A stretch of DNA of 62,168 bases, taken from a virus. The number at the start of each line of letters is the position of its first letter. Positions within the stretch are counted from its first letter, which is position 1. Positions 34,896-43,537 of the stretch are shown here, in pieces. Made by a program: the position numbers and the translations under genes. Location of the stretch: the IMG/VR virus record IMGVR_UViG_3300018432_000570, positions 1 through 62,168 of that record, one strand, 5' to 3'. The notes beneath the pieces are model-generated. The model was not told where the DNA came from, searched no databases, and saw nothing but the letters and a program-made list of their open reading frames with translations.

Positions 34896-36436
34896 CTCAG
34901 CCTCTCCACTTCGATCCCTGCCTCGCCGGCCGCCCTCGCCGCCAGCATTGGATCCGCCAAGGCCAAAGCGAACTCATCCGCCGGCATTTGCTCCAGGTGG
35001 TCGAGCAGAGCGATCCGGAGAAATTCCGGGTTAGTAACGCCCTTCAGCTTGTCCTCTAACGGCGCGATGAACGCGGCTACAGCCTCATTGCCCCGCTCAG
35101 ACAAGGCCGAAACTAGGCGGTCGATTGCGTCGACGTCGCGAGCGGAGAACTCGGGCGGATCATCTGGCGGCATATCGTCCGGACTGCCCAAGTTCAGTGT
35201 CTCAGGCTTCCTGAACTCATAGCCCTTCCCGTACCGGTCCGCGAAGGCGTCCGGGGTCAGGTGCCAGCCTAGCCCCTTAAGGGTCGTGTCGCGATCGGCC
35301 AACTCACCGAGATCCTCCGGCTCATCCATGACCCGGAAGACCTGCGGCGGTTTTGCCCCGGGGAAATTCCATTCGGTCAGCCAGCGCCCCGGGCCGCGGT
35401 TGTAGCTGGCGCACAGCTTGTCGGCGTCAGATTTGGTGATTTCCTTCCGGACGTCCATGTGAACTTCGGCCTGGGACCGGCTGGAGCCGTCCTCGGTCGT
35501 CATCGTCTGGCTGAGAATGATCCGGGTGATTGCCGCATCGCACCGGTCGATCAGCAGCTCATAGCCTCCCGGGCCCGACCTGGCCGCGTCCAGTAGATCG
35601 AGCTGAAGCCAATCCGGAACTGCGATGGCACCATCCGAAGCGACCGATCGCAGCGCGTCCAATGCCTTTTGGCGGCCCTCGAGGCTGTCGAGCTGGCCGG
35701 CCGAGACCTTGCCCACGACTGTCGGCGATCCAAACCGCTCGAGGTACCTCAGCCAGAACGGGAATCCCTGGCGCTTGAAGAAGACGGGCCAGAAGAGCCA
35801 GTGAGCGAGGCCCACCCCGTAGTGCTGGAAGCTGTGATCGTTGCCGTGTCGGAAGACCCAGAACTTGCGCTCGGGGACGGGCTCATCCCTCACACCCATC
35901 GCGTCGATGATGCGAAGCTCGCCGTCGGCACCGAAGCCGAACCATGCGCGGTCGGGCACGTCAATGCGGTCCAGTCCGACCATCCCGGCCCATTCCTCCC
36001 CTTGGGGAATGATGCGATAGACCGGCTCGCCGACGGCAAAGCCGAACCAGATGCCGTACATCATCAACTCCGTCGTCTCGTCAAATTCGATCGACTTGAG
36101 CTGATACCGCTGGAACTCGGCGGCCTTCTTCGACTTGCGATCGTCGCCCCCGCCCTCGACCGTCCAATCGTGCGACTTGACTGCCTCGATCCTCTGCTGG
36201 AAGCAGGATTTGCAGCGGTCGTCGTCGAGAATGTCCCGCCATAGCGCCAGGTCATTCCCGCCGTGAGCGGTGAGGATTGCGTCGTCATTCGCCACCCGCT
36301 TGCCCAGAAGGCCGGAGTAGCGCCAAGCGTGGCGATCCATGGCCCGCTGCGCTGACAGCGAGCGCTCCACTCTCTCCGCCCTCGGCGCTGCGAGGAAGGA
36401 GGTCGCCGCGGCCCGGATGCGGTCAATTACGGTCAT
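34892..36436 (-). CDS. Portal protein, Mu gp29-like (DUF935)
   Basis: 514 residues from ATG 36436 overlapping the terminase stop. NDLALWRDILDDDRCKSCFQ, VKSHDWTVEGGG, MYGIWFGFAVGEPVYRI and FGSPTVVGKVSAGQ are typical of DUF935 portals. The dodecameric portal is the DNA entry gate for packaging. Terminase partner is of another type, showing mosaic ancestry. Confidence 0.88.
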   Translation of the reverse strand: MTVIDRIRAAATSFLAAPRAERVERSLSAQRAMDRHAWRYSGLLGKRVANDDAILTAHGGNDLALWRDILDDDRCKSCFQQRIEAVKSHDWTVEGGGDDRKSKKAAEFQRYQLKSIEFDETTELMMYGIWFGFAVGEPVYRIIPQGEEWAGMVGLDRIDVPDRAWFGFGADGELRIIDAMGVRDEPVPERKFWVFRHGNDHSFQHYGVGLAHWLFWPVFFKRQGFPFWLRYLERFGSPTVVGKVSAGQLDSLEGRQKALDALRSVASDGAIAVPDWLQLDLLDAARSGPGGYELLIDRCDAAITRIILSQTMTTEDGSSRSQAEVHMDVRKEITKSDADKLCASYNRGPGRWLTEWNFPGAKPPQVFRVMDEPEDLGELADRDTTLKGLGWHLTPDAFADRYGKGYEFRKPETLNLGSPDDMPPDDPPEFSARDVDAIDRLVSALSERGNEAVAAFIAPLEDKLKGVTNPEFLRIALLDHLEQMPADEFALALADPMLAARAAGEAGIEVERLR

Positions 36437-37779
36437 CTGGTCATTCCCCCTACTGCGCGGCCGGCGCCCCACATGCTGAGTGTCCGCGACGATCCCGATC
36501 TCGGCAGCGAAACATGATCCATGGAGCCTCCGGCTCGACGCACAGCTTCCAAGGCATATCGAAGCGCATCAATCGTGTGGTTCTTCTTGTCGGCCAGGAC
36601 CGGCAGGACCAACCCCGTCCGAGGATCAACCTTCCAGCTGTAGAAGGTGAGCTCGTCGATAACGTGCTGGCATCGCGGATGGACGGCGATGTCGACGCTC
36701 TTCAGGAACTCGACGCCGTCCTCGACCGATCCTGCCCCTTTGATCGCGGGCTGGATGTCGAAGCCGCGGCTCTTCATGTAATCAATCGTCTCCGGCCGGG
36801 CGGAGTCGGCGATGATGGGCCATTTATGGGCTCCCGGAACACCCGGATAAGCGCTTGGGTTTTCCCACCTTGCGGGGTCCCGGTAGTCGCTGCCGGCGAA
36901 TAGAGCAGGCGTACTGTCTATCGGACAGCCGACCGCGTATGCCTCCTGGTCGACATAGAGCGTCCTACCTTCCAACCAACACCGAATAAGGACGGTCGGA
37001 TCGATGCTGAAGCCCCAGTCGGCGCCAAAGCGATAAACGCCGTCCTCAGGTCCATGGTCGAACTCTTCAACGCGCCAGTTGTGAAAGACACGCGCCTCGC
37101 TGTTGCGCTTATACTGGCCGAGCCAGATATGCTGGTACTTCTCCGGGTCCCGGCGCCGGTCCCACTCCATCTCGCTCTTCAGAGGATCACCGAACCAAGG
37201 ATTCTGGGGGTAGTTGACCTCTCGCACGATAGAACCGGGCGGGGGCTGACCACCGCGAAACATGACATCCACCGGATCGTTAGGCTGGTCCGGATTCCAG
37301 TCCCACCAGATCTCGGATCCGGGTAGGCGGACTGTGGGGGTGAGGGTGGTGATGCTATCTTGGCTCACCGCACTGGCCTCGGTCACGTAGGCGATGGAAA
37401 TGCCTTCGGAGGACTTGATGCTGGCGACGTTCGTCCTGAGGCCGGCGAACGATACCAAAGTGCCGTTCCGTCCCCTGATCTCGCTTTGCAAGCTGTGGTA
37501 GAAGCCGTCTCCGTTCGTCGGGCCCAATCCCATTTGGGGGATAAGATCGTCCAGCAGCTTTTTGATCGATCCCTCGATCGAGCGTTGAATCTCACGCGCG
37601 CACAGGATGCGTTCCGGCTTGACCGATCCGCGAAAGAGCAGGCCCCGGGCAAAGGAATGAGACTTCGTGCTGCCGCGGCCGCCGTGGAGAGCCCTGTGAC
37701 GCACAGGGAGGCCGTCATCGGCGGTCATGGCGAATAGCGGCTCTTCCATGCACTCAGGGAGTTGAAGGTCAACCTGCAT
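36433..37779 (-). CDS. terL: Terminase large subunit, PBSX type
   Basis: 448 residues. Walker A region GGRGSTKSHSFARGL near 34-48, CAREIQRSIEGSIKKLLDDL, IAYVTEASAV (Walker B region) and a nuclease part with GADWGFSIDPTVLI and IIADSARPETIDYMKSRGF, then KKNHTIDALRYAL. Matches PBSX/phage terminase_3 proteins, which usually package by a headful mechanism. It overlaps the small subunit by 11 bases. Confidence 0.9.
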   Translation of the reverse strand: MQVDLQLPECMEEPLFAMTADDGLPVRHRALHGGRGSTKSHSFARGLLFRGSVKPERILCAREIQRSIEGSIKKLLDDLIPQMGLGPTNGDGFYHSLQSEIRGRNGTLVSFAGLRTNVASIKSSEGISIAYVTEASAVSQDSITTLTPTVRLPGSEIWWDWNPDQPNDPVDVMFRGGQPPPGSIVREVNYPQNPWFGDPLKSEMEWDRRRDPEKYQHIWLGQYKRNSEARVFHNWRVEEFDHGPEDGVYRFGADWGFSIDPTVLIRCWLEGRTLYVDQEAYAVGCPIDSTPALFAGSDYRDPARWENPSAYPGVPGAHKWPIIADSARPETIDYMKSRGFDIQPAIKGAGSVEDGVEFLKSVDIAVHPRCQHVIDELTFYSWKVDPRTGLVLPVLADKKNHTIDALRYALEAVRRAGGSMDHVSLPRSGSSRTLSMWGAGRAVGGMTR

Positions 37780-38182
37780 CGGCCACCTCTCCCGGGCGCA
37801 CGAAGCGGACCGTCGCGTCGATCTTCATGTCGAACGGCGCGTCGGGATCGCCGGCAAGAGTCGTGCGGTCTCCGTAGCGTTTCGGAGCGAGTTTCGAAGC
37901 CATCCATTGAAGCCCGGCCAGCTTGACCCGAGCAGACTTAGCGGTGCCCTCAGCCACGTCGTCGACCACCTGGAGAACGCGGTCGAAATATTCGTCAGCC
38001 TGGATGTCACGCGCGCGGGCGCACTTGGCCGCGAAATCCTCATTCTCCATTTGCCACCGACGAACCGTTTCCCGGTCGGGCATTCCGTCTTCGTCACAAA
38101 TCTTGCGCAGGGACATCCCGCTAGCCAGCTTTGCGCATATATCATCGGCGAGCGCGGTGTCGTAGGAGGATGGGCGGCCCAT
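37769..38182 (-). CDS. terS: Terminase small subunit
   Basis: 137 residues with an N-terminal helix-turn-helix, MSLRKICDEDGMPDRETVRR, then FAAKCARARDIQADEYFDRV and KLAPKRYGD. This is the DNA-recognition subunit of the packaging motor. Confidence 0.85.
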   Translation of the reverse strand: MGRPSSYDTALADDICAKLASGMSLRKICDEDGMPDRETVRRWQMENEDFAAKCARARDIQADEYFDRVLQVVDDVAEGTAKSARVKLAGLQWMASKLAPKRYGDRTTLAGDPDAPFDMKIDATVRFVRPGEVADAG

Positions 38183-38186
38183 CTCT

Positions 38187-38411
38187 TTACTTCCGCCGCT
38201 TCGGCAGGACCGTTACAACCCTGCACCCATCCTGGATGATAAGCCTCACCCCGTGGCAAATCACGACCGGGGCGCCAAAGTCGACGGCTGGGCGAGCGGC
38301 GGATACCATCTCGTCCCTCACCGCTTCAACGTCGAGGCCGTAGCCGCGCTCGAGGTAACGCAGGATCGCATGGTCCGTGATGTAGACGGCACTGGCCTTG
38401 CCTCGGGTCAT
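38187..38411 (-). CDS. Small phage protein at the head of the late operon
   Basis: 74 residues from ATG 38411. VYITDHAILRYLERGYGLDV, then VRDEMVSAARPAVDFG and PKRRK. The HAILRYLER block is common in a small uncharacterised family near terminase genes. Function unknown. Confidence 0.7.
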   Translation of the reverse strand: MTRGKASAVYITDHAILRYLERGYGLDVEAVRDEMVSAARPAVDFGAPVVICHGVRLIIQDGCRVVTVLPKRRK

Positions 38412-38463
38412 GGCACCGGGAGCCAGATGACCCGCCGGTGCCACTTTATCCCGATCGGCCTCT

Positions 38464-38477
38464 GTCCCGAGGTGCCC
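38464..38477 (+). repeat. 14-bp repeat at the start of the late operon (copy C)
   Basis: GTCCCGAGGTGCCC on the plus strand, that is inverted relative to copies A and B, 53 bases upstream of the gene at 38411. Confidence 0.6.
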
Positions 38478-38500
38478 GTTGAATGGGACGCTCGGACGGT

Positions 38501-38878
38501 TCACGTTTGCGGCTTTGGTTTGGAAGCCGGACGCGTGTCCCGCCTTTCGGATCGATACCGACGGACGGACCTTTCGGTGCACTGGACCAACTCGACTATC
38601 TCGTCGTCAGTCTTGCCCGCATCTATGAAGGCGACGATTATGGAACGGCGAGATGGTGGAGTGGTGGGCCGCCGGTTGGGGATGTCAACGTGGAACCCGC
38701 CGAAGCTCTCGACCAGACTGGCGGCCTTGTCCTCGCCTAGCCACTGGATAATCTGCTGCGCCCCGGCAACGTGGGTCGGCACGTAGAGCCGGCGTCCGCC
38801 GCGGACGCTGACGAGCGCCTCGAAGCCGGTGAAGCCGATTGTCTCCACGATCTCGTCAATATTGCCTATTGCGGGCAT
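38501..38878 (-). CDS. Mor-like transcription activator candidate
   Basis: 125 residues. GGRRLYVPTH and later FGGFHVDIPNRRP precede a helix-turn-helix, AGKTDDEIVELVQCTERSVR. The GG-x-x-(D/Y)-I/V-P strand followed by an HTH is the Mor/C layout of Mu, which activates middle and late promoters. It is directly upstream of the late operon. The last 11 codons (starting TRPASK) are encoded by palindromic repeat copy 3 (38521-38540) and its continuation, so the C-terminus may have been extended by that element. Confidence 0.65.
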   Translation of the reverse strand: MPAIGNIDEIVETIGFTGFEALVSVRGGRRLYVPTHVAGAQQIIQWLGEDKAASLVESFGGFHVDIPNRRPTTPPSRRSIIVAFIDAGKTDDEIVELVQCTERSVRRYRSERRDTRPASKPKPQT

Positions 38879-38906
38879 AGCCCTCTCCCGCTCTGTGTAG
38901 ATGTGG

Positions 38907-39674
38907 TCATGCTGTTGCCTGTCGCTGGATTCGTTGGGTTAGATCGCCGATGCCGGCCGGTTTGAAGGTCCGCCGGTCCTCAGAACGAGACTTTCCCGGC
39001 GGCGGCCAGCGTCGGTAGTGGGCGTCCCGGAGCTTGCACCATTCGTCGAAGGGGAGCTGGTCTTTCGCCTTGGTCAGCGCGGCGAGGGCGCTAGTCTCGG
39101 CTGGATCCATCTCGCGCTTGGCGAACTTCGTCTCAGGTTCGGCAAACTTGGCCTGGCGCATGACCTGGCCGCTCACAGCGACGATCCGGTTTGCCCAAGC
39201 CCGGTCCCAGTTCGATTTGCGGGCTCGAGCCCCGCTTTCGGCGAGCCAGAAGTTCCGGAATGCCTCGGCTTCGGCGCGGTAGGACGCCGCCGGCCACTTT
39301 TCGGCGAGGCTTCGGGCTTCCGGGGTCAGCTCGGCGATGGAGGGTGGGTTCCAATCCTCAGGGATTTTCGATCCGCGGTCACGGCCCTTGGGGGCTGTTG
39401 AGGCGCTAGCCTCAACTGGGGGAACCGGGGGGTTAGATATATACTCATTGGGGGGGCAGGAAACGGACGCGTCGTCCAAATCTGCCGAGTCTGCCGATTT
39501 CTGCCGACGACGCTCGGCTTGGTAAAGACGATCACGTTCACGGCGGCGCTCTGCGGCTTCGTCCACCGACGTGGGAATTGCTGCCTCTATGTCCTCCACG
39601 GCACGCAGCAAAGCTTCGCCGGTGACTCCGGCAGCCATGAGATGGCGCAAGGCGGTGGAGATGACGCCGCTCAT
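38907..39674 (-). CDS. Replisome-organiser-like replication protein
   Basis: 255 residues. N-terminal helices and a very basic AERRRERDRLYQAERRRQKS, a linker rich in Ser/Pro, then IPEDWNPP and FRNFWLAESGARARKSNWDR with WANRI. The last block is the C-terminal domain of DnaT/replisome-organiser-like phage proteins, which load helicase. Overlaps the GIY-YIG gene by 4 bases. Confidence 0.7.
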   Translation of the reverse strand: MSGVISTALRHLMAAGVTGEALLRAVEDIEAAIPTSVDEAAERRRERDRLYQAERRRQKSADSADLDDASVSCPPNEYISNPPVPPVEASASTAPKGRDRGSKIPEDWNPPSIAELTPEARSLAEKWPAASYRAEAEAFRNFWLAESGARARKSNWDRAWANRIVAVSGQVMRQAKFAEPETKFAKREMDPAETSALAALTKAKDQLPFDEWCKLRDAHYRRWPPPGKSRSEDRRTFKPAGIGDLTQRIQRQATA

Positions 39675-40063
39675 CCGTCACCAACGCAAAAGTTTTCGGG
39701 ATCGTTCGAGGCTAGCCCGTGATCGATGATGTGCTGCTCGATGATAGAGAATAGATCCGAAGGCGCCCGAAACCACTCTCCGCTGGCGCGATGCGGCGCT
39801 AGCTGGACGTGCAGCGCGGCTTCCATGCGACGGCAGCCGGGTAAGAAGCCCAGAATGCGAAGGTGCTTGTGATTGCCCGTTTGCAGAGCAGCCATCCGCC
39901 TCCTTGGGTCTGATTTGCTGAACCCTATCTTCACATGCTTGTCTTGGCTTCCGGCCGTAACAACGAAGTAGACATAGCCCTCGCACGGGCCAAAGGCCGT
40001 CGACCGGCCCTCCCACCCCAGGTCCAGAACCTCTTTTATGAGCCGGTCCATTTCTGCGCTCAT
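39671..40063 (-). CDS. GIY-YIG/T5orf172-like nuclease
   Basis: 130 residues. GYVYFVVTAGSQDKHVKIGF, then DPRRRMAALQTGNHKHLRIL, a Glu in RRMEAALH and GEWF. This is the T5orf172/Mug113 branch of GIY-YIG nucleases (YVYF ... KIG ... R ... E). May cut DNA during replication or recombination, or be selfish. Start overlaps the previous stop. Confidence 0.75.
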   Translation of the reverse strand: MSAEMDRLIKEVLDLGWEGRSTAFGPCEGYVYFVVTAGSQDKHVKIGFSKSDPRRRMAALQTGNHKHLRILGFLPGCRRMEAALHVQLAPHRASGEWFRAPSDLFSIIEQHIIDHGLASNDPENFCVGDG

Positions 40064-40245
40064 GCAGCTTCTCCGACGAACATGCTGAGCTGACGCTGGC
40101 CCTGTATGAAAAGCTGCATGGCCTCGATCGCCGCCGTGGCGAGCTCGTCGCACCTCTCCTCCCAGGTCATGTCTGGGGACTGGCAAAGGTAGCGCTCAGC
40201 GATCCCGACAGAGACGGCGCTATGGGCCTCGTCAAAATCGCTCAT
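40060..40245 (-). CDS. Small acidic protein, function unknown
   Basis: 61 residues, helical (MTWEERCDELATAAIEAMQL), overlapping both neighbours by 4 bases. No domain recognised. Confidence 0.6.
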   Translation of the reverse strand: MSDFDEAHSAVSVGIAERYLCQSPDMTWEERCDELATAAIEAMQLFIQGQRQLSMFVGEAA

Positions 40246-40634
40246 TTCCCCTCCTTCAGCATAGAGGGTGACGGTGCCGACAATGATTTATCCGCCTCGT
40301 TGCGTAGGAAACGCGCTAGGGTAGCAAAGTCAGGATCCTCTCGTTCGAGGCGCTTCGCTTGAGCCAGGCCATGGATGACGGTAGTGTGATCGCTCCTGCC
40401 CAGCTCATGAGCAATCTGTGGCAAGGACTTTTGGCATTCCCGCGCTACCGCCATTATTGCGAAGCGAACGTAGGCCACCCTTCTTGTCCTCTGAGGCCCG
40501 ATGATGGTGGCGGGATGGATCTCAGTTACAAGGGAGGCCGCCTCGATTAGATGCCGTATCAGGGCGACCCCGAATCGGAATCTCAACCTATAAGGAAGCA
40601 CCTCGGCGACCGCGGGAGCAGACGATAGGATCAC
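40242..40634 (-). CDS. Stand-alone DnaA domain IV-like DNA-binding protein
   Basis: 130 residues. RRVAYVRFAIMAVARE, SLPQIAHELGRSDHTTVIHG is the DnaA C-terminal signature (the RDHTTVxHA helix-turn-helix that recognises DnaA boxes). The AAA+ ATPase part is absent. Within a replication block it may bind the phage origin or compete with host DnaA. DnaA boxes were not searched exhaustively. Confidence 0.82.
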   Translation of the reverse strand: MILSSAPAVAEVLPYRLRFRFGVALIRHLIEAASLVTEIHPATIIGPQRTRRVAYVRFAIMAVARECQKSLPQIAHELGRSDHTTVIHGLAQAKRLEREDPDFATLARFLRNEADKSLSAPSPSMLKEGK

Positions 40635-40978
40635 GACGGCACCTCGATCCCGATGACGACTTTGCCCCGCCCTTTGATCGGCTCGCAGAAGTGGTAGGAC
40701 GGCAGGAAGCGGCTGTCGTTGACGCCCAGGGCTTCGGCGATTCCGTCGAAGTAGGGCTTCAGCCGATTGGGAAAGTTCACCCGATCGCCGCGGCGGTCAG
40801 GCGGATAGAAGCCGACGATAACCCGGATGTCACCCCGAGCCGGAGCGCGTACCTTGGCCGCTAGGGTGGCATTGCGCGCCCACAGGCGATGCTGGGCGAC
40901 GATGGCCGCCTTTCCCCTCCAATGGCCCTTGTTGTGGCCTGAGAGGCTGGCAGGGGGCCAGGGCAGCTCGATCGTCAC
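40631..40978 (-). CDS. rusA: RusA-like Holliday junction resolvase
   Basis: 115 residues. LPWPPASLSGHNKGHW at the start, then FYPPDRRGDRVNFPNRLKPY, FDGIAEALGVND. The acidic residues in RGDR and YFDG lie where RusA uses its catalytic Asp cluster. Resolves recombination intermediates before packaging. Confidence 0.82.
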   Translation of the reverse strand: MTIELPWPPASLSGHNKGHWRGKAAIVAQHRLWARNATLAAKVRAPARGDIRVIVGFYPPDRRGDRVNFPNRLKPYFDGIAEALGVNDSRFLPSYHFCEPIKGRGKVVIGIEVPS

Positions 40979-41805
40979 GCCCGCCGATCCCGTAGCCGGT
41001 CTTTCGCAATCTCGGCGAGGGTGGGTTTGGCGATGAGCCTGAGGCGGCCTTGTCCGCGCTTTTGCGCCACGAAATGGTCTATTTCAGTTTTACCGCCGCT
41101 AGATAGCCATTCTCGGCTAGTCATTTCATCAAATAGATGGACTACGCTCCCTCCCACTGAGGGAAAACGGACCTGAGAGCTGCGCAAAACGTGATAGCGT
41201 ACCAGTCTTCGTGTGACGAACTGTGAAGAGCCCTTGGGTCTTTGACCTTTGCCATATCCGCATAGCTCTAACACTCCGAGCGAGCTGATCCCCTCTACGA
41301 CCGCGTATCGCCCGGAGAGAATAGTTTCGTTTACAGCAACGGGAAGAAGTGATTCTCTAAACTCACGCATTTCCTTGCGGATAATTGCCTGGACCACTCC
41401 ACCCATCACTTTGAGAGCTTCCTCGGCGAACTGGGTCACTCTTACGTCTTCGGTGGCATGACCGCGACGAAACGCCGGAAGCACAACGCCCGTCACCCAC
41501 TTCCGCAATTTGTAGGGGGCCGTACCGGGCTTCATGGCATCCCGACACCGGAGAGCAAGGGTGAACACGCCAGCTTCACTGAGAACGGTTCGGCGACGAA
41601 CTTGGCTGACCCCATTTGAGCTGGGGTATCTTAAAGGTACCTCAGCCCTTTCGTCCCTATCGAGCTGCCTTACCGCTTTCCGGGAATTCTTGATGTTCAG
41701 AGCCTTGCATACGTCAACGGCCAAAAAACACGGGTAACCGTCGTTATCGGCTATCAGAATGGTTTGGTCCTCGAACGCGAAAGGTATCGTCGTAAGATCG
41801 TTCAT
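40975..41805 (-). CDS. BRO-N domain antirepressor
   Basis: 276 residues. Residues 10-115 are a BRO-N domain: GYPCFLAVDVCKALNIKNSR, RTVLSEAGVFTLALRCRDAM, then KLRKWVTGVVLPAFRRG. The C-terminal half is a different, basic domain. Known: phage BRO/Ant proteins inactivate repressors. In this block it would respond to leftward early transcription and favour induction. Confidence 0.8.
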   Translation of the reverse strand: MNDLTTIPFAFEDQTILIADNDGYPCFLAVDVCKALNIKNSRKAVRQLDRDERAEVPLRYPSSNGVSQVRRRTVLSEAGVFTLALRCRDAMKPGTAPYKLRKWVTGVVLPAFRRGHATEDVRVTQFAEEALKVMGGVVQAIIRKEMREFRESLLPVAVNETILSGRYAVVEGISSLGVLELCGYGKGQRPKGSSQFVTRRLVRYHVLRSSQVRFPSVGGSVVHLFDEMTSREWLSSGGKTEIDHFVAQKRGQGRLRLIAKPTLAEIAKDRLRDRRA

Positions 41806-42281
41806 GCCGCCACGCTCCCAACCGCGCGAAGCTGGGCGCCCCGGGCCATCATCCGAGTGCCGACAGCACGAAGGACCGGACGCTCGTCGCGATCGAACCG
41901 ACCATCAGCGGCTGCTCGAGCTACGGCGGCGCAATCTTCCGCGCTGTCGGCGGCGATCTCACCGGCAGGAAGGTCCTCGGGGTTCGGTATCCAGAAGGCC
42001 CCTTGCTGTGCTAGGGACAGCCATTCGCAAGTGAAATCGGGACCAAGAAACGAAGAGAGCGAAAGCAGGGCGTCAAGGCTCAAGTCGCGCCAGTCCGTAG
42101 AGCCGGGATCGCACATCGCGCATTCGATGAGGCGATCCGGAACGCCCGATCCATTGGACGCCTGCTTCACCGAATAGCGCTTGCCGCGCCCGACGAACAT
42201 GCGAATAGCGTTGCGGATCTTGTCCCGAGCCTCGCTGCGGGAAATGAGGGGCGATTTATCCGCTGAACCGTTCGAACTCAT
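41802..42281 (-). CDS. CII-like regulatory protein candidate
   Basis: 159 residues. N-terminal basic helix-turn-helix-like part (ARDKIRNAIRMFVGRGKRYS, VKQASNGSGVPDRLIECAM) and WRDLSLDALLSLSSFLGPDF, then an alanine-rich C-terminus with DLPAGEIAADSAED. It resembles phage regulators placed beside antirepressors. Function inferred from HTH shape and place. Confidence 0.6.
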   Translation of the reverse strand: MSSNGSADKSPLISRSEARDKIRNAIRMFVGRGKRYSVKQASNGSGVPDRLIECAMCDPGSTDWRDLSLDALLSLSSFLGPDFTCEWLSLAQQGAFWIPNPEDLPAGEIAADSAEDCAAVARAAADGRFDRDERPVLRAVGTRMMARGAQLRAVGSVAA

Positions 42282-42556
42282 ATCCTATTTCCGCTTTCAT
42301 GGACACGTGGAAGGTCAGGGGGCGTGGGGACGCTCCGGGAGAGATATTGCTCGAGGGAGGCCGCGAGATCGTCGAGCCGGGACCGGATGATTCCGCGAAG
42401 ATCCTGAGCATCGGCGAGCTCGTCGCGGTCATCCTGTCCCGCTTTCAGAACCTCGATGACCTCAGCGACGAACCGGCGGGCGATCCAGATCACGACGATG
42501 CCAGGAAGGATTATGAGAGCGCCGATGGCGATGGCGAGATAAGCGGAGGGGGGCAT
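42278..42556 (-). CDS. Single-span membrane protein
   Basis: 92 residues: N-terminal helix (YLAIAIGALIILPGIVVIWI) then a charged coiled-coil region and a Pro-rich tail. 4-base overlap with its downstream gene. Function unknown. Confidence 0.6.
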   Translation of the reverse strand: MPPSAYLAIAIGALIILPGIVVIWIARRFVAEVIEVLKAGQDDRDELADAQDLRGIIRSRLDDLAASLEQYLSRSVPTPPDLPRVHESGNRI

Positions 42557-42559
42557 GGC

Positions 42560-43537
42560 TTAGGCAGCCCCCATCGCTTCGAGGATGGCGCGGCCGATCA
42601 GCTCCGGGATTTGCGGGACGACGGCGTTTCCGTAGGCGCGAAGCTGGCCCACTCGATGGGGAATCCCATGAGCCACGCGACCCACAGCGGGTTCAACCGA
42701 CCAGTCGTGATGTTCCCCTGCTCCACCGCACAGTCGAGCCTGTCGTTCAATCTGCTCTTTCCGGACAATCGGACCATCGCGCCGGCCGACGAGCCATTGT
42801 GCATCGCTACGGTAGGCGTGGGCCACCGGCGCACCGCGCCCACCAGCCCATTGCGCTTGTTCATGGGATCCACATTGCCCCCCTTCTCGGAATCGTTCGC
42901 CCGCGGAGTAGGCCAAATCTCTCGAGCCACTTGGATTGCAAAGCGCTCCAGGCAAACTGTCTGCTTCCGCCCGTCCGGTGTCATGCCTGTCGGCGTAGTT
43001 CCTTCCGGCAACGTCTGCCCCCCGCCCCCGACCGTTGGGGTGGGCCACAATCCAGAGCCGGTCGCGTCGGTGAGGCGCACCAACGGCGGAAGCGGGTATG
43101 CAATGCCACTCCGCATCGTACCCGAGCGCGGCCAGGGTCCCGAGAACGACGTCCAGCCCTCTAGCAAGCAGCGCTGCGACGTTCTCCACGAGGACGTAGC
43201 TGGGTCGAAGTTCGCCAATGAGGCGGGCATATTCGAACCAAAGTCCCGACCGCTCGCCAGCGAGGCCGGCGCCGGTTCCGGCGAAACTGATATCCTGGCA
43301 GGGAAACCCCCCACAGATGACGTCGACGGCGATCCCATCTGCGGCGAGGCAATCGGCGGTGAGAGTGCGAACGTCATCGTAACAGGGGACCTCCGGCCAA
43401 TGCTTGGCCAGCACGCGCCGGCAGAATGGATCGATCTCGCAGAATGCGACGGTCTTGAATCCGCCCGCACGCTCCAGACCGAGGTCGAAGCCGCCGATGC
43501 CAGCAAAGAGCGAAAGGACGCGAAGGGGCTCAGCCAT
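42560..43537 (-). CDS. DNA cytosine-5 methyltransferase
   Basis: 325 residues. Motif I LSLFAGIGGFDLGLERAG, motif IV GGFPCQDISFAG (catalytic Cys), motif VI VLVENVAALL, motif VIII RRDRLWIVAH, and motifs IX-X near the end (RAYGNAVVPQIPELIGRAI). The target-recognition region is short and Gly/Arg-rich. Methylates phage and host DNA, probably to avoid host restriction. Almost its whole length is also open in another frame (next entry). Confidence 0.92.
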   Translation of the reverse strand: MAEPLRVLSLFAGIGGFDLGLERAGGFKTVAFCEIDPFCRRVLAKHWPEVPCYDDVRTLTADCLAADGIAVDVICGGFPCQDISFAGTGAGLAGERSGLWFEYARLIGELRPSYVLVENVAALLARGLDVVLGTLAALGYDAEWHCIPASAVGAPHRRDRLWIVAHPNGRGRGADVAGRNYADRHDTGRAEADSLPGALCNPSGSRDLAYSAGERFREGGQCGSHEQAQWAGGRGAPVAHAYRSDAQWLVGRRDGPIVRKEQIERQARLCGGAGEHHDWSVEPAVGRVAHGIPHRVGQLRAYGNAVVPQIPELIGRAILEAMGAA

